This document shows, piece by piece, positions 34,026 to 43,000 of a DNA stretch of 64,000 nucleotides (the first letter of the stretch is position 1; every line of letters starts with the position of its first letter). The DNA is from JAJAZB01 sp965249815. GTDB lineage: Bacteria; Bacteroidota; Bacteroidia; Cytophagales; Spirosomataceae. Position numbers and translations under genes: made by a program. Below the pieces are notes generated by a model, which did no database searches, was not told where the DNA came from, and saw only the letters and a list, made by a program, of their open reading frames with translations. Location of the stretch: positions 1 to 64,000 of the forward strand of contig CBDFMV010000001.1 of the NCBI GenBank assembly GCA_965249815.1, given 5' to 3'.

Positions 34026-34913
34026 ATGAAAAATCTTCCCTGTTTTTTCTTTGAATTTTCCTTAGTTATTTGCTCTCTTTTCCTATTTTGCTCTATTGCA
34101 AAGACGCAAACAATTAGTGAATTAAAAACGGTGACTGCTTTCGTCTATCTTAAAAATGCAAAAGGTGAATTTGTTGGAAATGGCACTGGGTTTTTCGTTG
34201 GAATTAAATCCCAAAAAGATACCTCATTAACTCATATATATTTTATTACTGCTTCTCATGTTTTAAAAAGTGATAGCACAAAATACCTTGGAGAATTTTG
34301 GATTAGGCTTAATACTAAAGATTCTTCATCATTTTATTTTTTTGTTCCAATATATATGAATGGGACTAATAAAAATACGTTTACTCATACGGATAATTCA
34401 GTTGACTTAACCGCAGTTTCAGTAGCACCATCACTTCAAGCGTTTGACTATAAATTTCTTGATTACACATTTTTGATAGACAGAAGCGAATATAAAAACT
34501 TACCAATTAAAGAAGGCGATGAAGCTTTTTTTACAGGCTTATTTACAGCTTACGCAGGTGTGAAACGCAGTATTCCTATCGTAAGATTTGGCAGAATAGC
34601 ATTAATTCCTAATGAAAAAATTGAGTTTTTGAGCAAAAAGCGTGAAATGATACTAGTTGAATCGAGTTCTTATGGTGGCAATAGTGGTTCACCTGTTTAT
34701 TTTCGCGTTAGCCTTCCAAATGGTCAGGTGAGATTATTGTTAGGAGGAATATTAAATGGCACTTATAGAGATGTAGCAAAAGTTGAAACAGTGCAAAATT
34801 CTGCCAACCCAACATCAGTTGCATTATTTAACAATGGAATTTCTGTTATAACTCCAGAGTATGTTTTGTATGAGTTGCTGTTTGGAAAAGAACTATCCGA
34901 GACCAGAAAATAG
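34026..34913 (+). CDS. Exported trypsin-like serine protease
   Basis: From the ATG at 34026 the protein has 295 residues with a signal peptide (FEFSLVICSLFLFCSIAKTQ). The S1/S64-like triad is visible: His in YFITASHVL, Asp in DNSVDLTAVSV, Ser in SSYGGNSGSPVYF. The gene is strikingly AT-rich compared with every neighbour, with A/T-ending codons, so it is very probably a recent import. It is followed immediately by a tandem of dispersed repeats (34923-35141) and then by the CHAT protease gene. The function may be peptide cleavage in the periplasm; a link to the CHAT gene is only positional. Confidence 0.82.
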   Translation: MKNLPCFFFEFSLVICSLFLFCSIAKTQTISELKTVTAFVYLKNAKGEFVGNGTGFFVGIKSQKDTSLTHIYFITASHVLKSDSTKYLGEFWIRLNTKDSSSFYFFVPIYMNGTNKNTFTHTDNSVDLTAVSVAPSLQAFDYKFLDYTFLIDRSEYKNLPIKEGDEAFFTGLFTAYAGVKRSIPIVRFGRIALIPNEKIEFLSKKREMILVESSSYGGNSGSPVYFRVSLPNGQVRLLLGGILNGTYRDVAKVETVQNSANPTSVALFNNGISVITPEYVLYELLFGKELSETRK

Positions 34914-34922
34914 TGTCACTCG

Positions 34923-35141
34923 CGCTCGCTCCGATTTGCAATCGGGGCGCTGCCGGTTTCGCGTCTGAGACGCCTTTCCATTGGTGGCTCGCTGAGATAG
35001 TCACCCAAATTCCACCAACCCACTGCTTTTTAACCGATTATTACGGAACAATTTCCCCGCTCGCTCCGATTTGCAATCGGGGCGCTGCCGGTTTTGCGTC
35101 TGAGACGCAATTCCACATGCAACCCCGATTGCAAATCGGGG
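34923..35141. repeat. Direct repeat pair plus inverted half-copy
   Basis: Copy 1 (34923-34973) and copy 2 (35058-35108) share 51 bases with one difference; each contains a CCGATTTGCAATCGG dyad and a GCGTCTGAGACGC dyad. A third, inverted piece CCCCGATTGCAAATCGGGG lies at 35123-35141. The arrangement looks like a nested dispersed repeat element and occupies the whole gap between the trypsin and CHAT genes. Confidence 0.8.
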
Positions 35142-35189
35142 TTAGCTCACTTGAAAATCCTCAATATCCCCACCCGGAGGCAGTTTCAA

Positions 35190-37049
35190 ATGGATACCCT
35201 TTTATTCTGTTACGCCAACAACGAAGAACGGCCCTTGACCACGCTTAAGGACGAGGAGGTCGGCATCGACGCGCTGCTCGACCGGCGCGCGGCCCAGAAC
35301 CACTTCCGAAAAGAGCGCGACCCCTACGCCACCACCGAATCGGTGGCCCAGAAAATCCTCACCTACCGCGATTCGCTCCGGCTGTTTCACTTCAGCGGCC
35401 ACGCGGGCGACACCATCCTGCAACTTGAAGACGGGCAGGCGCGGGGCGCGGGCATTGCGCAGTTGCTGGCCCAATGCCCCAACCTCCGGCTGGTGTTTCT
35501 CAATGGCTGTTCCACGCTCGGCCACCTCAAACTGCTGGCCGAACAGGGCGTGAAGGCGGCCGTCATCGCCACGTCCACGCCCATCAACGACCAGGTGGCG
35601 GCGCGGTTTGCGCTGAATTTTTACGGGGCGCTCAACTACCAGAAACCCCTCCGCGACGCCCTCGACGAGGCCATGAAAAAGTTGCAGGTGGCCGAAGACA
35701 CCAAGCTCCAGTCGCTCACCGACCGGGGCGGGCTGGTGCAGGCCGACCTGCCGGAAGTGAGCCGCAACCAATGGTACTTTTTCTGCCCCGATGAAGAGAC
35801 CGCCCGCTGGGAACTGCCCACGGGCGAAGCCGCCGACACGGCCGGGTACAAACCCAACGTGGCCCTGCGCGTGGCGCTGTTTACGGCGCTACGCGCCTAC
35901 GATTCGAGCCTGACCGAGCAGTTTAAAGCCAAGCAAACCCTCCCGCCCGACGCGCTGAAAAGCTGGCTCAACGAGGAAGTCATGCGCCGCCTGCCGTTTC
36001 CGCTGTCGGAGCCGCTGCGCAAACTGCTCTGCCCGGCCATTTCGCGGGAAGGCAAACTGCTGCCCGTGGAATCGACCCGCGACCGGCTGGTCAACTACGT
36101 TTCGCTCTTCGAGTCGGGCGTGGATTTGCTCGTCGTGACGATGCTCGCCCAGGTGCTCGACCGCCTGCTGCGCGCCCACGACGACGGCCAGCCGCTGACC
36201 CCCGACCCCGAAATGGTCGGCCAGCTTCAGCGCCTGCTCACCGACGGCTGGTCGGACCTCGACCCCCCGGCGCTGGCGACGGCCTTCCGGATTCTGCGGC
36301 GGTTTCTGGACGAAACCGGCACGGCGCTGTTCGTCAGCGAAATCCGGGAACTGGCCAATCAGTTTGAGGAAAAAGCCCCCTTTTACGACAGCGTGCGGTT
36401 TTTTGACGACCTCCGGCGGCGGCTGGCCAGTCCGGCGGGCGTGGCCAACGTGCCCGCGCTGTGCCAGGTGGGCGAAGACCACCTCGTCGAGTTGAGCAAA
36501 CGCCTCGGTTTCTGGGCCAATTACCAGTTGGAATCCTACAAAAACATCCGCGTCGTGCGGTTTTTTCACCGGCCCCCCGAGTACAAACACGAGCGTGTGG
36601 TGCTGCGCACGAGCCAGAGTTACCGCGAAGACGAGAAGTATTTTCAGGAAGTGGCCCTCAAGGAGTTGTGGGAATGCCAGTCGGTGCTGCTGGTGAAAAA
36701 CCCGGTGCAGAACGGCGTGGCCGGTCCCGAACCCGTCGCCTTTCTCAACCTGTCGCCCCTGCTCATCGACCGCAACGCGTTTCTGAAAAGCGACAACACG
36801 GTGTTCGACCTCTACAATTTTCACTCCGTTCAGGCAAGCGGCTTCCGGTTCCGGCACGTCGCCCGGCCCGAAGACGCGCTGCTGATCATCGGCCCCGACG
36901 ACGGCGAACTGCTCCACCAGCAGGATTTCACCGTGCTTCGCGAACAAATCAACGCCCTGCGCGGCCTGTTTCAGGTGCCCGGCGAGGCGGCTACTGCCGT
37001 TCCGGCCAGCGACGGCCTCGATTTGAGTGCGCTTTCGCTGCCGGATTGA
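35190..37049 (+). CDS. CHAT-domain protease
   Basis: The ATG at 35190 gives MDTLLFCYANNEERPLTTL, directly at the start of the domain; the frame upstream only reads through the repeat. The protein has 619 residues and no signal peptide. The caspase-like CHAT domain (1 to about 210) has His71 in FHFSGHAGD and Cys107 in LVFLNGCSTLG, and ADLPEVSRNQWYFF closes it. The rest (about 215-619) is helical at first and then mixed, with no domain I recognise. CHAT proteases act in bacterial immunity and death pathways, where a partner usually activates them; no gasdermin is visible here. Two upstream proteins (Uma2-like, trypsin) are on the same strand. Confidence 0.85.
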   Translation: MDTLLFCYANNEERPLTTLKDEEVGIDALLDRRAAQNHFRKERDPYATTESVAQKILTYRDSLRLFHFSGHAGDTILQLEDGQARGAGIAQLLAQCPNLRLVFLNGCSTLGHLKLLAEQGVKAAVIATSTPINDQVAARFALNFYGALNYQKPLRDALDEAMKKLQVAEDTKLQSLTDRGGLVQADLPEVSRNQWYFFCPDEETARWELPTGEAADTAGYKPNVALRVALFTALRAYDSSLTEQFKAKQTLPPDALKSWLNEEVMRRLPFPLSEPLRKLLCPAISREGKLLPVESTRDRLVNYVSLFESGVDLLVVTMLAQVLDRLLRAHDDGQPLTPDPEMVGQLQRLLTDGWSDLDPPALATAFRILRRFLDETGTALFVSEIRELANQFEEKAPFYDSVRFFDDLRRRLASPAGVANVPALCQVGEDHLVELSKRLGFWANYQLESYKNIRVVRFFHRPPEYKHERVVLRTSQSYREDEKYFQEVALKELWECQSVLLVKNPVQNGVAGPEPVAFLNLSPLLIDRNAFLKSDNTVFDLYNFHSVQASGFRFRHVARPEDALLIIGPDDGELLHQQDFTVLREQINALRGLFQVPGEAATAVPASDGLDLSALSLPD

Positions 37050-37101
37050 ATTGAGGGGGAGTTTCGGTGTTTGGAAGTCAGCCCCAGTAAAGTTGATAAA
37101 G

Positions 37102-37173
37102 ATTTGTCACGCTGAGCCTGTCGAAGCGCGGATTATCCCCACGCCGCGCTTCGACAGGCTCAGCGTGACAAAT
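37102..37173. repeat. Perfect 29-base inverted repeat
   Basis: Arms 37102-37130 and 37145-37173 pair perfectly with a 14-base loop. The arm core GCTGAGCCTGTCGAAGC is a palindromic motif seen dispersed in many genomes. It lies between the CHAT and AraC genes. Confidence 0.75.
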
Positions 37174-37284
37174 TCCTCACCCCGGCTTTGCCCCTCGCGG
37201 GCCGGAGCAGGGGTGGCGTCCAGGCAGTGGCTGGTCCTGAAACAGCTCCAGCCCGTCAGAGTACATTGCTTCACTCACGCGATT

Positions 37285-38337
37285 ATGGAGGTTCCCTTCG
37301 ACTTAGCCATTGGCCGTACCTGGCTAATCAGTGACTTTACCCGTATTCGGCTAACGGCGGGTACGGGCACCTTCCAGATTGACTTTCGGGGCTACACGCT
37401 ATCGGCGGGGCAAACTATCTTTCTGGCACCGGGGCAGTACGTCCGGCTGACGGGGGGGCAACCGCAGGGTTGCGTACAAGTGTTCGATCCCGTCGCCATC
37501 AACCAGGTGACCGGCACGCGTTACCTGTTCAAGCACCTCATCGGCGTAGCCTTCATCGACCAACCCGACCCGCCCCCGCGCACCGATGCGTCGGCAGCGC
37601 AGGTGTTGTACGAGCAGGTCCGGGCTTGGCAGCATTTAAACCCGTTTCATGCGTCAGACGAGGAAATTAAACTACTCTTCGCGGTTAAGGAGTTTGTCGA
37701 TGGCACCTACCGGGAACCCTTGTCGTGGCCGGCTCTCGCGGCGGCGGTTCCCGAAAGCCCCACTCGTATCAACACCCTCATCACCAGCAAATTGAGTCGT
37801 ACCGTTAAGCGGTTACGGGATGAAAAACTATTGCTGGAAGCGCAGCGCACGGCAGCGTTCACCAACCTGTCGACCAAAAGCATTGCCTACGAACTGGGCT
37901 TCACGGATCCCGCCTATTTCAACCGCTTTTTCAAACGGTACACGGGCCAGACACCCCATGCGTTCCGGGAGGCCTACGGTGACGACGTATTGCCCGACCC
38001 CTGGCTCAACGATCTGTTGGCCCTGGTCGATACGCACTACCGACAGCACCGGGAGGCTGCTTTCTTTGCCGACCGGCTTTCCACGACGAGTCGGCAACTG
38101 GCGCGCAGGTTGGGGCAAAAAACGGGGCGGTCCCTTAGCCAACTCCTGAAGGAGCGCCTGTTGATGGAAGCCAAAACGCTGCTGCAACAGGCGAGGCCCA
38201 TCATGGATGTCGCGTTTGAGCTGGGCTTCAGCGAACCCAACCACTTCTCCGTCTTCTTCAGGAGTCAGACTGGCCTAACCCCCACAGCCTACCGGATGGA
38301 TTTCGAAAATGTCCAGTCAATAGGTACAAATCCGTAG
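37285..38337 (+). CDS. AraC-family regulator with two helix-turn-helix domains
   Basis: From the ATG at 37285 the protein has 350 residues. The N-terminal cupin-like strands (IRLTAGTGTFQIDFRGYTLSAGQ, APGQYVRLTGG) are a short sensor. Two complete AraC-type HTH regions follow: the first with SIAYELGFTDPAYFNRFFKRYTG (about 195-230), the second with IMDVAFELGFSEPNHFSVFFRSQTG (about 310-335). Two such domains in one chain are uncommon. The next two genes, on the same strand with a TAnnTTTG promoter between, are likely targets. Confidence 0.85.
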   Translation: MEVPFDLAIGRTWLISDFTRIRLTAGTGTFQIDFRGYTLSAGQTIFLAPGQYVRLTGGQPQGCVQVFDPVAINQVTGTRYLFKHLIGVAFIDQPDPPPRTDASAAQVLYEQVRAWQHLNPFHASDEEIKLLFAVKEFVDGTYREPLSWPALAAAVPESPTRINTLITSKLSRTVKRLRDEKLLLEAQRTAAFTNLSTKSIAYELGFTDPAYFNRFFKRYTGQTPHAFREAYGDDVLPDPWLNDLLALVDTHYRQHREAAFFADRLSTTSRQLARRLGQKTGRSLSQLLKERLLMEAKTLLQQARPIMDVAFELGFSEPNHFSVFFRSQTGLTPTAYRMDFENVQSIGTNP

Positions 38338-38338
38338 G

Positions 38339-38367
38339 TTGGTCCCCAGGGTGTACGGATACCTTTG
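38339..38367 (+). promoter_or_regulatory. Bacteroidota-type promoter for the NTF2-like gene
   Basis: TTG (38339-38341) is followed after 18 bases by TACCTTTG (38360-38367), a full TAnnTTTG match, 27 bases before the ATG at 38394. An AraC operator could overlap it. Confidence 0.55.
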
Positions 38368-38393
38368 TTCCGAACAAATTAAACAGGTACACC

Positions 38394-38744
38394 ATGGAAC
38401 ATACAGCAATACCCGTTGCCCAACTGAATGAACTCATCCTGAAAGGCGAGATACTACAGGCCGTTCAAACGTACTTCGCCGAGCAGTCGGCTACCACCGA
38501 CTTCGATGGAACCATCGTTACCGGCAAGGCGGCTCACCTTCAGAAGATGGAAGGTTTTTTGGGCAGTATTGCAGCGGTCAACGGCATTACGCTACACCAC
38601 TCAGCCTCAGAAGGCAACGTCTCGTTTACGGAATACACTTTCGATTTCGACCTGAAAGACGGGAGCAAAATCTACTGGCACGAAGTGATTCGGCGCGTTT
38701 GGGAAGGGGGCCTGATTGTGGCTGAGCGGTATTTCAAGGGCTAA
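38394..38744 (+). CDS. NTF2/SnoaL-like small protein
   Basis: The protein has 116 residues and no signal peptide. The helix-rich start (NELILKGEILQAVQTYFAEQSATTD) and strands NVSFTEYTFDFDLKDG and IYWHEVIRRVWEGGLIVAERYF have the order of the NTF2-like cone, with an acidic pocket residue in TTDFDG. Such proteins are isomerases, dehydratases or ligand binders; which is unknown here. It follows the AraC gene and precedes the YHS gene. Confidence 0.7.
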   Translation: MEHTAIPVAQLNELILKGEILQAVQTYFAEQSATTDFDGTIVTGKAAHLQKMEGFLGSIAAVNGITLHHSASEGNVSFTEYTFDFDLKDGSKIYWHEVIRRVWEGGLIVAERYFKG

Positions 38745-38790
38745 GCCCACGGTTCATTTTTCTTTTTTACGTTCAAAAAACGCAGTACTC

Positions 38791-39255
38791 ATGAAAACAG
38801 TGATCGCTTCTTTAGCGGCCCTGCTGCTCACGGCCCAACTTGGCCTGGCCCAGGGGTTCAAAGCCAACCACAACGCCGACGACAGCAAAATTGCCCTGCA
38901 AGGGTACAGCCCCGTTTCGTATCTGGACCTGGGCATCGCCCAAAAAGGATTGAAGGAGTACAAAGCAGCCCACGATGGCCTGACGTATTATTTCACCAGC
39001 CGCGACCAGAAAAACAAGTTTGAGGCCAGCCCTGAAAAGTACGTGCCTCAATACGGTGGCTACTGCGCCTTTGGGGTGTCGGTAGGGGCTAAATTTCGGA
39101 CAGACCCAAACAAATTTGTGGTGAAAGACGGCAAATATTTCCTGTATCTATATGATCTGGAAGTGGATGCTCAACAACTATGGCTGGCAGGCAACCACGA
39201 AAAACTGGTAGTCAAAGCCGACGATAACTGGACGAAACTGAGCAAACAGCAGTAA
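38791..39255 (+). CDS. Exported YHS-domain protein
   Basis: The ATG at 38791 gives a signal peptide (MKTVIASLAALLLTAQLGLAQ); the protein has 154 residues. IALQGYSPVSYLDLG followed by LTYYFTSRDQKNKFEASPEKYVPQYGGYCAFGVS is the YHS module, here with Cys, as in periplasmic YHS proteins that resemble metal-handling domains. The last 40 residues are a short helical tail. The same strand and close spacing suggest co-expression with the NTF2-like gene. Confidence 0.82.
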   Translation: MKTVIASLAALLLTAQLGLAQGFKANHNADDSKIALQGYSPVSYLDLGIAQKGLKEYKAAHDGLTYYFTSRDQKNKFEASPEKYVPQYGGYCAFGVSVGAKFRTDPNKFVVKDGKYFLYLYDLEVDAQQLWLAGNHEKLVVKADDNWTKLSKQQ

Positions 39256-39320
39256 AACGCACAATCGCATGCCCCACCATCGGAAAACTACGTTCTGATG
39301 GCGGGGCGTGTCTCTGTAAA

Positions 39321-39899
39321 ATGGAAGACCTTCTCCTCCAAATCCGCCAGTGTACGCATTGCATTGAGTATTTGCCACACGGCCCCCGGCCCATCGTGCA
39401 GGCCAGCGCGGAAGCTAAAATCCTCATTATCGGACAGGCTCCGGGCTTGCAGGCGCACACCAGCGGCATTGCGTGGAACGACCGCAGCGGTGCCGAACTC
39501 CGGCGATGGCTGGGAGTCACGTCAGCACAGTTTTACGATCCCCGCTGGTTTGCCTTCATGCCGATGGGCTTTTGTTTTCCAGGGAGTCGCCCATCGGGCG
39601 ATTTACCCCCCCGACCCGAATGTGCCCCCCGCTGGCATGGGTTGCTGCTGAGCGAGTTGAAGCAGGTTGGGCTTACGTTGCTGATTGGACAGTATGCGCA
39701 GAAACAGTACCTGACCGACCAGAAAGCAACGTTGACGGAAACCGTAGCGGCTTTTCAGACGTACCGGCCTGCGTTTTGGCCGCTGGTGCATCCGTCGCCC
39801 CGCAACAAGCCCTGGCATACGAAAAATCCGTGGTTCGAGGCAAGCGTGATCCCCCAACTTCAGCAAACGGTTCGGCACTTGCTGGCGGTGGAGAACTGA
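39321..39899 (+). CDS. Uracil-DNA glycosylase superfamily protein
   Basis: The protein has 192 residues. An N-terminal Cys pair (IRQCTHCIEYLPHG) and the glycosylase motif IIGQAPGLQAHTSGIAWND lead, and VHPSPRNKPWHTKNPWF is the second motif. This is the layout of the small Bacteroidota family related to family-4/UdgX-type enzymes. The Cys pair may be part of an incomplete iron-sulfur site because I see no matching second pair, so a cluster is doubtful. It probably removes uracil or related lesions from DNA. A weak hairpin (39271-39307) precedes it. Confidence 0.75.
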   Translation: MEDLLLQIRQCTHCIEYLPHGPRPIVQASAEAKILIIGQAPGLQAHTSGIAWNDRSGAELRRWLGVTSAQFYDPRWFAFMPMGFCFPGSRPSGDLPPRPECAPRWHGLLLSELKQVGLTLLIGQYAQKQYLTDQKATLTETVAAFQTYRPAFWPLVHPSPRNKPWHTKNPWFEASVIPQLQQTVRHLLAVEN

Positions 39900-40013
39900 G
39901 CGGACAGGCCGTCCGGTGCCGGAGGTTCACGTTTGTAACGCCCGTTCACGCCACCGTTTGCGTCGCATCCCGGATAACGCGTTATTTGTCAAGGCCCTGA
40001 CCGGGCCGTGCCC

Positions 40014-43000
40014 ATGCGCGTCGAATCCACCCCCCAGCGCCTCCCCCCACCCAAAAGCCCGCCGACGACGGTGACGTTGCCGTCGCCGTTCAAATTTCTG
40101 GATGCCTACACGGCCCAGGACCGGGGCCGTTTTTTCGGGCGCGAAACCGAACAGAAACACCTCGTCGAATTGATTTTCCGCTCGCGGCTCATCCTCGTGT
40201 ACGGGCAGTCGGGTACGGGCAAAACCAGCCTCGTGCAGTGCGGCATGGCCCAGGCCTTGTCTGACGCCGACTACTTCCCCGTCTTGATTCGCCGTCGGGG
40301 CGATTTGCCCACCACGCTGCAAAGTACGCTGCTGGCGGCGCTCGACGAAGCGTCCGCCACCGACCCGCTGGCGCTCGTCACCGAACTGACCCAGCGTTCG
40401 ATGCGGCCCGTGTACCTGATTTTCGACCAGTTCGAGGAAATTTTCATTAGCGGCACCCCCGACGAGCAGCACCGGTTTTTCGCCATCCTGAGCGACCTCT
40501 ACCGCGCCACCATTCCCTGCAAACTGCTGCTGGTGATGCGAGAGGAGTACATCGCCTACCTTTATCCGTACGAAAACGGGCTGCCGGGGTTGTTCGATTT
40601 TCGCCTGAGGCTGGAGCCGATGAGCGAGAAAAACCTGTACGCGGTCATCGCGGGCACGTGCGAACAGAGTCCGCACATCGAGCTGCGCGAAGAGGCCCAG
40701 ACGATCGGCCTGATTCTCGAAAACAACCGGGGCGCGCGCACGGCGTTTCAGTTGCCCTACCTCCAGGTGTACCTCGACCGCCTCTGGAAAACCGCGCCCG
40801 AAACCTCGGTGCCCGTGGGTGCGCCCGCGCCGCCCGACCTCCGGGACGCACCCGTCCGGGTGGTGTTCGACCCGCCGCTGGTGCAACGCGTCGGCCCCAT
40901 CGACGACGTGCTGAAGCGGTTTTTGGGCGAACGCGTCGCCGAAATCGCCCAGGAGTTGGAAAAAACCAACCCCACCGACGTTCGGGCCGACGTGAACCGG
41001 GTGCTGGAGGCTTTCGTGACCGAAGAAGGCACCCGCCGGGAGCAGCGGCTCGACGCGCTCCGGATCAGCACGGGGCTGGAACCCGCCTTCCTCGGGCAGA
41101 TTCTCGACGCGCTGGAAAACTCGCGCATCGTGCGCCACGAAGAAAACACCTACGAATTGCCCCACGACAGCCTGGCGAAGGTGATCGACCAGGGCCGCTC
41201 GACCGAACAGCGGCAAATCAACGACATTCTGCGCCGGTTGAAAGAAGCCTTTGCCGAATTTCGCGACAAGGGCGGCACCGACGACCTGCTCCTGACCCCG
41301 CGCCGGTTGACCGAAATCGGGCTGTTTTCGGAAGCCATCCGCACCGAACTCCACCGCACTACCCCCGCCGACAGCGAGGCCACGTGGCAGTTTGTCAACG
41401 CCAGCCGCGACTTTCACCAGCGCGAACAACGCGAGCAGGAAGAACGCCGCCGACGGCAACTCCGCCGGCTCGTGCTGACGATGGTGGGCGTGTCGGCGCT
41501 GCTGGTGCTGGCGGTGGTGGCGGTGGGGGTGGCGATCCGGCAGTGGCGGGATTCCAACGTGAAAAGCGTCGTGTTTCAAACCCGCGAAATGGACCCGCTC
41601 AGCGCGCTGGTGATGACGGCCTGGGCCTACGGCGAGAACCAGAATCCGGTGACGGAAAACGCCTTTTTCAACGTATTTTACAACCGGCAACCCTACGAGC
41701 TGGCGCTCGACCCCGGGTCGCCGGTGGCCGAAGCGAAGTTTTCCGCCGACGGGCGGTTTATCGTGACGGCCACCAAAGACAACCACCTGCACATCTGGGA
41801 TGGCACCGGGCGGCAACTTCTCGATAGCCTCGACGTGGGCACGCGGTTCGGGCAGTGGAAAGCCTCGGCTGATTTCAGCAAAATGCTCCTGATCACGTTT
41901 GTGGGCGGCGACAGCCAGGTGCTGCTCTGGAACCGGAAAACCCGGCGCCTCCTGCCGCTGCCCCTGCCCGTGGAGTTCATCAACCTGGCCCGGATTTCAC
42001 CCGACGGCGAAACCATCCTGGTCACGACCGATGACCACCTCGTGTGGCTGAACGGCGACGGCCAGCCGACGGAACTGGCCCCGATTGGTGGCGTGGCGAA
42101 ACTTCAGTTTTCGGTGGACGGCAGGTGGGTGTCGCTGGTGCGCGAAAACGGCCGGGCCTACCTCGGCGACGTGCGGACCCACCGGCTGGTGGACAGCCTC
42201 CGCCTGGTTGGGCGCGGGATTCAGTCCGCCGATTTTTTCACCGGGGGCCATCGCCTGCTCGTCACGACCCGGGACGACGGCGGGGTGTTCCGCTGGGATT
42301 TCGACCGGCACGACCGGCACCGGACGACAAAACTTTCTTTCGGGGCGTTTGGCACCCACCTGTCGGCCTCGGACGTGGTGCTGGCGGAGGCCGACAGCGG
42401 GCGGTATTTTCTGGATAAAAATTTCACCGTGCTGGCTTCTTCCCAGAACGATCAGGTCGATGTCGTCAATGATTTTTCTCCCGACGGCGGAGCCATCGTG
42501 GGGTTTGTTACGGCCAGCCCGCAGGAAGTGCAGGTGCAGGATCGGTACGGTCGGGTGGAGTCGCGATTTCTTCACACGTCGGAGGTGAGCGACGCGGCGT
42601 TTTCACCCGATGGCCGCCGGGTGCTGACCGTCACGTTTGAAGGGCAGGCCTACCTCTGGAACCGCCACGATCCCCGCCACGTCCGGTTGGCGCACGAGAC
42701 CGACGTGGTGTCGTCCACGCCGGTACCCGGCGGGCAGGCGGTGGCGACGGGGGTAGGCAACAAGCTGATTTTCTGGGACTTTCAGGGAAAGCGAATCGAC
42801 AGTGTGACGTACCCGGCCCCGCTACTTTCGTGCCAGTTTTCGCCCGATGGCCGAATTGCCTACACGACCACCGCCGACGGGCACGCCCAGGCCTGGCGGC
42901 GCGGCAGCGGGCAAGCTCCGCAGCAATTGCCTTTTTCCAACTTCAAGGAAATCTTCCCTTCGCCCGACGGCACGTACCTGCTGGTGACCGCCGAGTGGGG

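Noticed and set aside
34923..35141. Possible CRISPR array
   Set aside because: Only two direct copies of 51 bases with an 84-base spacer, plus an inverted piece, and no cas genes; a dispersed repeat fits better.
34913..35248. 111-residue frame across the repeats before the CHAT gene
   Set aside because: It is the translation of two copies of the dispersed repeat (PICNRGAAGFASET twice), not a gene.
37027..37284. N-terminal extension of the AraC gene
   Set aside because: It runs through the 29-base inverted repeat and the end of the CHAT gene; the ATG at 37285 starts the conserved part.
39271..39307. Terminator between the YHS and glycosylase genes
   Set aside because: The stem has a mismatch, a 15-base loop and no T tract; reported only as a weak hairpin.
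39927..41816. 629-residue open frame antisense to the STAND-WD40 gene
   Set aside because: Shadow of a gene with clear motifs; composition-driven.
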